Shown here in pieces: positions 1-5,726 of a DNA stretch of 5,726 nucleotides. Source of the DNA: Desulfobacteraceae bacterium (lineage in GTDB: Bacteria; Desulfobacterota; Desulfobacteria; Desulfobacterales; Desulfobacteraceae). The notes under the pieces were generated by a model. It saw only the letters and a program-made list of their open reading frames with translations. It had not been told where the DNA came from and made no database searches. The DNA lies in NCBI GenBank assembly GCA_003354055.1, contig PIVQ01000495.1:1-5726 (forward strand). Reading direction: 5' to 3'. The position numbers were made by a program, and so were the translations under genes. Positions within the stretch are counted from its first letter, which is position 1. Every line of letters begins with the position of its first letter.

Positions 1-372
1 TATAAAGTTACCAATATGCTTCACAAACACAATCTTTGCGACCCGAGCGTCGCCTGGATGGAATCGGCTCAAATGTTGTTTGACAACAATCCCAAAATTG
101 TTAACCGGTATTTTAAAAAACCTTTGGGGATCATAGAAAATGGGGCTTATGCAGATGTTATCGTTGTTGATTATGATCCTTTAACCCCGATTAACGAAAA
201 TAATATCAACGGTCACCTTCTCTTTGGAACCATGGGACGAAATGTCGTCAGTACGATGATAAACGGAAAGTTCGTTATGAAGGACCGGGAGCTTACGGCC
301 ATTGATGAAAAAGAAATCTATGCGAAATCAAGGAAGGTAAGTCAAAAATTCTGGAATAGAATTAATTCATAG
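1..372 (+). CDS. ssnA: SsnA-type putative aminohydrolase, C-terminal fragment (5' end outside window)
   Basis: The frame is open from base 1 (Tyr-Lys-Val-Thr-Asn before the first Met at base 16) to TAG at 370-372, giving 123 residues. That Met is internal, so this is the 3' end of a longer gene. SsnA proteins are metal-dependent amidohydrolases of the cytosine deaminase/chlorohydrolase superfamily, usually about 440 residues, so roughly 320 residues with the HxH and later metal ligands lie upstream. What is visible is the tail of the barrel and the returning C-terminal beta-sandwich: the typical LGIIENGAYADVIVVDY block at fragment residues 42-58, then the FGTMGRNV and MINGKFVMKDREL strands and a basic C-terminal helix ending FWNRINS. 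This matches SsnA better than generic deaminases, and the neighbouring ygfK supports it. The expected role is cytosolic hydrolysis of a C-N bond in a purine-derived compound; the substrate cannot be read from this fragment. It ends 16 bp before ygfK. Confidence 0.85.
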   Translation, partial: YKVTNMLHKHNLCDPSVAWMESAQMLFDNNPKIVNRYFKKPLGIIENGAYADVIVVDYDPLTPINENNINGHLLFGTMGRNVVSTMINGKFVMKDRELTAIDEKEIYAKSRKVSQKFWNRINS

Positions 373-374
373 AA

Positions 375-381
375 AAGGCGG
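375..381 (+). promoter_or_regulatory. Ribosome binding site of ygfK
   Basis: AAGGCGG lies 7 bases before the ATG at 389 inside the 16-bp gap after ssnA. It is an imperfect Shine-Dalgarno sequence, with a C breaking the GGAGG core. It favours the ATG at 389 over the second in-frame ATG at 401, which would lie 19 bases downstream of it. Confidence 0.6.
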
Positions 382-388
382 TAAAGTA

Positions 389-3300
389 ATGAGCGAAATA
401 ATGCGGCCCATTCCCTTTGATAAGATTATCACATGGATGCTGGAAGAGTATGAAAACCACGGCAAAATATTCGGCATTCATAAGGACCGTTTCTATAAGA
501 ATAATTCCGGCACCTCAATTGAACTTTTTGATGAAGTTATATCTTCTGCCGTAGGGCCCGCAGCAGGTCCCAATTCTCAACTTGTCCAGAATTTAGTGGC
601 ATCATATCTGGCAGGCGCCAGGATGATGGAACTTAAGACCGTTCAGATAATGGACGGTAAAAAATTAAGGGATTGTGTTCCGCGCCCGTGCATAAATGCT
701 GAGGATGAATGCTATAATGTCGAATGGTCAACAGAACTCACGGTGCAGGAGGCGTTTGACGAGTATACCAAGGCCCACTTTGCCATTCTGGTTGCAGCCA
801 GAGAGTTTAATCTTGCCGATGATAAGGATTTTTCCTTTAATATGAGTGTCGGCTATGATCTTGAAGGCATCCAAACAAAAAAAATAGATGATTTCATAGA
901 AGGATTAAAGGACGCCTCAGATACGGACATTTTTAAGGAATGTAAAACGTATCTTCTTGAAAACATATCCAAATTTAAAAATATAGACTTATCCTATATA
1001 GAATCCATTCCCGAAAATATATGCTCCTCCATTACCCTGTCAACGCTTCATGGTTGTCCGCCCGATGAAATCAACAGGATCGCGACATACCTTTTGAAAG
1101 TTAAAAAGGTTCACACCTATATAAAGTGTAATCCAACGCTGTTGGGTTATGAGTTCACCAGGAAGATTTTAGATGATATGGGGTATCATTATCTGGTTTT
1201 TGACGACCATCATTTTAATAATGATCTTCAATATGATGATGCCGTCGGGATGTTTCAAAACTTAATGGCTCTGTCTAAAAGTTTAAATCTTCAATTCGGT
1301 TTAAAGCTGACCAATACTTTTCCGGTCAAGATAGACAATAATGAGTTGCCGGGCGAAGAGATGTATATGTCGGGAAGAAGCCTTTATCCATTGAGTATCA
1401 GTCTGGCAAACAAACTTTCTAAAGAATTTAACGGTAGCCTTCCCATATCCTATTCAGGGGGGGCTGATGCCTTTAACATCGTCGATATTCTTGAAACCGG
1501 GATACGCCCTGTTACAATGGCTACAACCATTTTAAAGCCCGGCGGTGTGGAAAGATTTCATCAGATGGCGGTGATGACCGAGCATGTTCTGGATGGATTG
1601 GCCGATAAAATTGATGTTGAAAAATTAGATCTCCTGGCAACCCATGTTACGGATAATTTTAAACATCAAAAGAAACTACGGCCTACGGGATCAAGGAAAA
1701 CTGACAGCCATCTACCCCTGTACGACTGTTTTAAGGCCCCGTGCAAAAACGGGGGGTGCCCCATTGAACAACAGATCCCGGAATACCTTAAACTTGTGGC
1801 CGAAGGAAAATATGATGAGGCCTTTAAGGTTATTGCCATTGATAATGCCACACCTGCCATAACAGGCGCCATTTGTAATCATGCCTGCCAGACCAAATGT
1901 ACACGACTTGATTATGATAGTTCATTGAACATTAGAAACAGCAAAAAATTAGCGGTTTTAAACGCCCAGGATAAATTTATTGAGAACCTTAAAGCACCGC
2001 AAATCAAGACAGATAAAAAAGCTGTGGTTATTGGTGCAGGACCGGGAGGCGTTTCTGCAGCGCTGTTTTTAAGACGAAACGGCATGGAAGTTACGGTGCT
2101 GGAAAAAAGGGACAGGCCCTTTGGCATTATCGAATATGTGATTCCCGAATTTAGAATCCCACAGGATATGATCGATAAAGATTATCAAATGGCTCTAAAA
2201 ATGGGAGTTGTCTTTAAATTTAACGCTAATCCTGATGTTAATATTGATGCGTTAAAAAAAGAGTATAATTTTATTATCATGGCCACAGGGGCCTGGAAAA
2301 AAGGATATATTCCGGTTAAAGAGGGCGGCGAAAAACTTTTGGATGCCCTGGATTTTCTTTTGGAATCAAAAAAAGAAGACCTAAATATTGATCTTGGAAA
2401 ACGGGTAGCCATCATCGGTGCCGGTGATGTTGCCATGGATTGTGCCCGTGCCGCAAGAAAAGCGCCCGGAGTTGAAAGCAGCACCATTGTGTACAGGAGA
2501 ACCCGTGATTTCATGCCGGCCGAGTTCGAGGAGATTGAACTGACCTTAAACGATGATGTCGAGTTGATAGAACTTTTGTCTCCTGTGCGTTATGACGGGA
2601 ACGATCTTGAATGTGAAGAGATGAAGTTAGGGGAGAGGGAGTCATCTGATTCACCTGGTTCCTCTGGCAGGCGGGGCGTGGTCCCGACAGGCAAAACGAA
2701 AACACTGCAGTTTGATACCGTCATTGCCGCGGTGGGTGCGAGGGTTGACACGGCTTTGTACGAAAAAAACAGAATCGCAATCAAGAAAGACGGCTCTGTC
2801 AAAGTCAACGCTTCAAATGAAACCAGTATAGATAATGTATATGTTGCCGGGGATTCAAAATCCGGTGCTGCCACAATTGTCAGTGCAGGGGGAGATGCAA
2901 AAAAGATTGCCATTGATATCCTGTCAAAGTGTGGCCTTGAACATGATTTTATACGGGTGGATCACCCCTTTGACATGGCAAAAAAAGGTGTGCTGGTTGA
3001 ACCGAATTTTACGCCGGAAGACGGGCTGCGCTGCCTTGCCTGCGATCAGGTTTGCGAGATTTGTGTGGATGTCTGTCCTAACAGGGCAAATGTTGTGATA
3101 GGTGTTAATAAAATAGCCCATATTGATGTCATGTGTAATGAGTGCGGCAACTGTGGTGTTTTTTGTCCCCATACCGGCAATCCGTACAAGGATAAGATTA
3201 CGGTTTTCTGGACTGACGAAGATTTCAATGATAGTGAAAATATTGGCTTTTTGGCCCAGGGTGACAACCTGTTTAAAGTCAGGGATGAGAAGGCAAACGT

Positions 3301-3406
3301 GTTTGAATCAAGTCTGGATGGAAGTAAAATTTCCAGTGAAATGCGAATCTATATGGATATCATTCTCAGGGATTTCCCTTTTTACCTGCATATTAATCAG
3401 GATTAG
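389..3406 (+). CDS. ygfK: YgfK family iron-sulfur flavoprotein ('putative selenate reductase subunit'), complete
   Basis: A complete 1005-residue protein, close to the roughly 1030 residues of E. coli YgfK. Domains in order: residues 1 to about 430 form a dihydroorotate/dihydropyrimidine-dehydrogenase-like barrel (STLHGCPPDEI at 218-228, KCNPT at 246-250, LKLTN at 305-309, MSGRSLYP at 327-334, SGGADAF at 356-362, ATTILKPGG at 378-386). About 440-505 is a GltD-like Fe-S domain (C447, C452, C457; C496, C500, C504). Next come an FAD fold (GAGPGG at 549-554), an NAD(P)H fold (GAGDVAMD at 677-684) and the closing FAD motif (YVAGD at 818-822). About 880-930 is a ferredoxin-like tail with C882, C885, C889, C892, C896P and C916, C919, C922, C926P, fitting two [4Fe-4S] clusters. 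No signal peptide or membrane segment is seen, so it is probably cytosolic. The selenate reductase label comes from E. coli genetics; the architecture suggests NAD(P)H-linked redox on a purine or pyrimidine-like ring, or electron transfer to the hydroxylase (inference). It lies 16 bp after ssnA and 29 bp before xdh. Confidence 0.93.
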   Translation: MSEIMRPIPFDKIITWMLEEYENHGKIFGIHKDRFYKNNSGTSIELFDEVISSAVGPAAGPNSQLVQNLVASYLAGARMMELKTVQIMDGKKLRDCVPRPCINAEDECYNVEWSTELTVQEAFDEYTKAHFAILVAAREFNLADDKDFSFNMSVGYDLEGIQTKKIDDFIEGLKDASDTDIFKECKTYLLENISKFKNIDLSYIESIPENICSSITLSTLHGCPPDEINRIATYLLKVKKVHTYIKCNPTLLGYEFTRKILDDMGYHYLVFDDHHFNNDLQYDDAVGMFQNLMALSKSLNLQFGLKLTNTFPVKIDNNELPGEEMYMSGRSLYPLSISLANKLSKEFNGSLPISYSGGADAFNIVDILETGIRPVTMATTILKPGGVERFHQMAVMTEHVLDGLADKIDVEKLDLLATHVTDNFKHQKKLRPTGSRKTDSHLPLYDCFKAPCKNGGCPIEQQIPEYLKLVAEGKYDEAFKVIAIDNATPAITGAICNHACQTKCTRLDYDSSLNIRNSKKLAVLNAQDKFIENLKAPQIKTDKKAVVIGAGPGGVSAALFLRRNGMEVTVLEKRDRPFGIIEYVIPEFRIPQDMIDKDYQMALKMGVVFKFNANPDVNIDALKKEYNFIIMATGAWKKGYIPVKEGGEKLLDALDFLLESKKEDLNIDLGKRVAIIGAGDVAMDCARAARKAPGVESSTIVYRRTRDFMPAEFEEIELTLNDDVELIELLSPVRYDGNDLECEEMKLGERESSDSPGSSGRRGVVPTGKTKTLQFDTVIAAVGARVDTALYEKNRIAIKKDGSVKVNASNETSIDNVYVAGDSKSGAATIVSAGGDAKKIAIDILSKCGLEHDFIRVDHPFDMAKKGVLVEPNFTPEDGLRCLACDQVCEICVDVCPNRANVVIGVNKIAHIDVMCNECGNCGVFCPHTGNPYKDKITVFWTDEDFNDSENIGFLAQGDNLFKVRDEKANVFESSLDGSKISSEMRIYMDIILRDFPFYLHINQD

Positions 3407-3420
3407 TCTGACCAGCCCGA

Positions 3421-3429
3421 AAAGGAGGG
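3421..3429 (+). promoter_or_regulatory. Strong ribosome binding site that sets the TTG start of xdh
   Basis: AAAGGAGGG is a near-perfect Shine-Dalgarno sequence, followed by a 6-base spacer (ATACAA) and then TTG at 3436. It lies within the 29-bp gap after the ygfK stop at 3404-3406. No in-frame ATG occurs until 3742, which falls inside the second Fe-S motif, so this site decides the start. The strong site may offset the weaker TTG initiation codon. Confidence 0.85.
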
Positions 3430-3435
3430 ATACAA

Positions 3436-5726
3436 TTGATCAGTTTTATCTTAAACGGCAACACTATAACTATTGATAAGTCAAACCCCAAGAGGCTTAT
3501 AGACTTTTTGAGGGATGATCAGGGGCTGACATCGGTAAAGGATGGCTGCAGCAAGGGCGCCTGCGGCACCTGTACCGTTATCATTGACGGGAAGTCCAAA
3601 AAAGCATGCGCGTTTAAGATTTCCAAATTAGAGGGGAAGACCATAACAACTGTTGACGGGTTGTCAGACAGGGAAAGAAAAGTATATGATTTTTCCTTTG
3701 CCGAGGCCGGGGCTGTTCAGTGCGGATTTTGCATCCCAGGTATGGTATTAAGCGCAAAAGCATTGATTGATAAGACTCCTGATCCCTCCAAACCTGAAAT
3801 TGTAAAAGCCCTTCGCAATAATATCTGCCGCTGTACAGGCTATGTTAAGATCATAGACGCCGTTAAAATTGCTGCCAGGTATCTTAGAGAAAATTTTGAA
3901 GTTCCCCAAAAAGAGTTTACCGGAAAATTAGGCGAAAATATTCACCGCATTGATGCCAGGGAAAAGACCCTTGGGACCGGTCAATATGTGGATGATTTAA
4001 GCCTTCCGGGTATGCTTTACGGTAAGGCCTTGCGAACAAAATATCCAAGAGCACTTGTTAAAATTATAAATATTGAAAAGGCAAAAAAGCATCCTGATGC
4101 TGTGGCCGTTCTTACGGCAAAGGACATCCCTGGTGAGAAAAAACTGGGACATCTGGTACAGGATTGGGATGCGCTTATTGCGCAGGGTGATATTACCCGC
4201 TATGTCGGTGATGCTGTTGCACTTGTTGCAAGTAAAAATGCGGCATCTCTTGATGAGATCTTAGATCTGATCAAGGTTGAGTATGAAGAACTTGAACCTT
4301 TGAGAAGCCCAAATGAAGCCATGGCAGATGATGCACCTAATATACACGAATCAGGAAATATTTTACGAAAGGAAAAACTGGTTCGGGGCGATGCAAAATC
4401 AGCCATTGAGGCTGCAAAATTCAAAGTGACAAAAACCTATTCAACCCCGTTTACAGAGCATGCGTTTATGGAACCTGAATGCGCTGTCGCAGTTTTCGAA
4501 AATGACGGCATCCTGTTATACACAGGTTCCCAGGGGATTTATGATGATCAAAGAGAGGTGGCAGGACTCCTTGGTATAGAAAAGGAAAAGGTCCGGGTTA
4601 AATCCATGCTTGTGGGCGGTGGTTTTGGCGGAAAAGAAGACATGAGCGTCCAGCACCATGCAGCGCTTCTTGCCTGGAATTTAAAACAACCGGTTAAAGT
4701 CAAGTTTTCACGGCAGGAGAGTATACTTATCCATCCCAAGCGTCATGCAATGGAGATGGAACTCACCACTGCCTGTGACGAGAAAGGAAGACTTACCGGC
4801 ATGGATGCCAAGATAATTTTTGATACCGGTGCCTATGCGTCACTTGGCGGGCCGGTACTCCAGAGGGCATGCACCCATGCATCAGGACCGTATAATTTTG
4901 GAAATCTTAATATTGAAGGAACATCCGTATACACGAATAATCCTCCAGCCGGGGCTTTTAGAGGGTTTGGTGTCAGTCAGAGTGCATTTGCCTTTGAATC
5001 CAATCTGAACCTGTTGGCGCAGATGGCGGGGATCTCTGCCTGGGAAATACGATATAAAAATGCCGTCAGACCGGGCCTGAGCCTTCCAAACGGTCAGATC
5101 GCAGATGAAAGCACTGCACTTGTAGAATGTTTAGACGCTGTAAAAGATGTTTATGAATCCCATAAATATGCAGGTATTGCCGCCTCTTTTAAAAACAGCG
5201 GCCTGGGTGTGGGTGTTCCTGATGTGGGAAGATGTATTCTTTCCGTTGAAAAAGAAAAGGTGCATGTAAGATCCAGCGCCGCCTGTATCGGACAGGGAAT
5301 AGGTACGGTGGCCCTTCAGATTGTCTGTGAAGTAACCCACTTAAAGCCTACCCAGATAATTGTTGAGCCGCCGGACACGTTAAGAACCCCTAACTCCGGC
5401 ACGACAACGGCATCAAGACAAACCGTTTTTACAGGGGAAGCTCTGAAACGGGCGGCTGTCAAACTCAAAGCGGCAATGGATTCGGGAAAGAGTCTAAAAG
5501 ATCTTGAAAATAGTGAGTTTTACGGAGAGTTTGCAAGTGAAACAGATCCCATTGGAAGTGACAAACCAAATCCTGTCAGCCATGTCGCATACGGCTATGC
5601 AGCCCAGGTGGTTATCCTGGATGATGATGGGAAGCTTGAAAAAGTTGTTGCAGCCTACGATCTTGGGAAAGTTGTTAATAGAAAGGCGGCAGAAGGCCAG
5701 ATTGAAGGGGGCATTGCCATGGGGCT
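3436..5726 (+). CDS. xdh: Selenium-dependent xanthine dehydrogenase-type molybdenum hydroxylase, fused [2Fe-2S] and Mo domains (3' end outside window)
   Basis: Open from TTG at 3436 to the window edge without a stop: 763 full codons plus two bases. Family members with this fusion (selenium-dependent XDH, E. coli XdhD) have roughly 850-950 residues, so about 90 or more are missing. Residues 1 to about 75 form a plant-type ferredoxin fold with [2Fe-2S] ligands C38, C43, C46, C58. About 85-150 is the helical second [2Fe-2S] domain with C96, C99, C131, C133. After a short linker, with no FAD domain, the molybdopterin-binding part starts near 165 (LGTGQYVDDL at 179-188). Seen there are HAFMEPE (342-348), the cofactor-contact Q366, GGGFGGKED (394-402), GAFRGFG (506-512), and IGQG (618-621). 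E401 and R509 match the purine-contacting Glu and Arg of bovine XDH (E802, R880). The catalytic base Glu of the last domain lies beyond the window. Expected reaction: hydroxylation of xanthine or a related purine, electrons leaving through the Fe-S centres. The selenium would be a labile Mo ligand rather than selenocysteine; no in-frame TGA is present. Dependence on selenium is inferred from family resemblance and context. Confidence 0.92.
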   Translation, partial: MISFILNGNTITIDKSNPKRLIDFLRDDQGLTSVKDGCSKGACGTCTVIIDGKSKKACAFKISKLEGKTITTVDGLSDRERKVYDFSFAEAGAVQCGFCIPGMVLSAKALIDKTPDPSKPEIVKALRNNICRCTGYVKIIDAVKIAARYLRENFEVPQKEFTGKLGENIHRIDAREKTLGTGQYVDDLSLPGMLYGKALRTKYPRALVKIINIEKAKKHPDAVAVLTAKDIPGEKKLGHLVQDWDALIAQGDITRYVGDAVALVASKNAASLDEILDLIKVEYEELEPLRSPNEAMADDAPNIHESGNILRKEKLVRGDAKSAIEAAKFKVTKTYSTPFTEHAFMEPECAVAVFENDGILLYTGSQGIYDDQREVAGLLGIEKEKVRVKSMLVGGGFGGKEDMSVQHHAALLAWNLKQPVKVKFSRQESILIHPKRHAMEMELTTACDEKGRLTGMDAKIIFDTGAYASLGGPVLQRACTHASGPYNFGNLNIEGTSVYTNNPPAGAFRGFGVSQSAFAFESNLNLLAQMAGISAWEIRYKNAVRPGLSLPNGQIADESTALVECLDAVKDVYESHKYAGIAASFKNSGLGVGVPDVGRCILSVEKEKVHVRSSAACIGQGIGTVALQIVCEVTHLKPTQIIVEPPDTLRTPNSGTTTASRQTVFTGEALKRAAVKLKAAMDSGKSLKDLENSEFYGEFASETDPIGSDKPNPVSHVAYGYAAQVVILDDDGKLEKVVAAYDLGKVVNRKAAEGQIEGGIAMG

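Noticed and set aside
16..18. ATG at 16 as the start of a small 118-residue protein
   Set aside because: The frame is already open from base 1, and the residues match the interior of an amidohydrolase C-terminal region. There is no ribosome binding site in the 15 bases before it.
373..388. Possible internal promoter or terminator between ssnA and ygfK
   Set aside because: The gap is only 16 bp, contains just the ribosome binding site and has no hairpin. The 29-bp gap at 3407-3435 likewise shows no hairpin or T-run.
401..403. Second in-frame ATG of ygfK as an alternative start
   Set aside because: It is 19 bases from the AAGGCGG site, too far for good initiation, while the ATG at 389 has a 7-base spacing.
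1737..1754. Perfect 6-bp inverted repeat CCCCGT / ACGGGG with a 6-base loop
   Set aside because: It sits in the middle of the conserved Cys motif of ygfK, is followed by no T-run, and its bases are explained by the codons of that motif. It is not a terminator.
2185..2913. Minus-strand open frames of 107-109 codons (2185-2514 and 2590-2913)
   Set aside because: They lie wholly opposite the conserved FAD/NAD(P)H region of ygfK, have no recognisable motif and no convincing ribosome binding site. They are shadows of the coding strand.
3123..3476. Plus-strand 117-codon frame spanning the ygfK end and the xdh start
   Set aside because: It is out of frame with both genes, overlaps the conserved Fe-S tail and the TTG start region, and its translation shows no family resemblance. 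It is chance readthrough across the gap.
3436..5726. Selenocysteine incorporation in the xanthine dehydrogenase
   Set aside because: No in-frame TGA exists in the visible frame. In this enzyme class selenium is a labile ligand at molybdenum rather than an encoded residue.

Overview
The window holds three same-strand genes of one compact operon, cut at both ends. In order they are the 3' end of an SsnA-type amidohydrolase (1-372), a complete YgfK-type iron-sulfur flavoprotein annotated in databases as a 'putative selenate reductase subunit' (389-3406), and the 5' four-fifths or more of a fused [2Fe-2S]/molybdopterin hydroxylase of the selenium-dependent xanthine dehydrogenase type (3436 to the window end). 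The third gene starts at a TTG codon and runs off the edge, so an ATG-to-stop search misses it although it fills about 40% of the window.

The gaps are only 16 bp and 29 bp. Each holds a purine-rich ribosome binding site and no terminator-like hairpin, so one polycistronic message is likely. No promoter is visible; it must lie upstream of the window. There are no RNA genes, mobile elements, CRISPR repeats or long non-coding stretches.

Known context: homologues of these genes sit together in E. coli (ygfK-ssnA-ygfM-xdhD) and in many anaerobes, where the set is associated with labile-selenium molybdenum hydroxylases and, in gut bacteria, with anaerobic breakdown of purines and uric acid. Inferred roles here: the molybdenum enzyme oxidises a purine (xanthine-like) ring, YgfK carries out a flavin/Fe-S redox step on a purine-derived ring or passes electrons to NAD(P)H, and SsnA hydrolyses a C-N bond of a ring or ring-derived intermediate. 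No separate FAD subunit (YgfM/XdhB type) lies between ygfK and xdh. It may be elsewhere, or YgfK may take over that role.

Organism: the many oxygen-sensitive Fe-S motifs, moderate-to-low GC, mixed AT-rich and GC-rich codon choice and the gene set point to an anaerobic bacterium. A Desulfobacterota (sulfate-reducer-like) or clostridial source is plausible, but the sequence alone does not settle this. The system belongs to a recognisable family, so it is not new as such. The points worth attention are YgfK's rearranged dihydropyrimidine-dehydrogenase-like domain order, the missing FAD subunit and the diverged substrate pocket of the hydroxylase.
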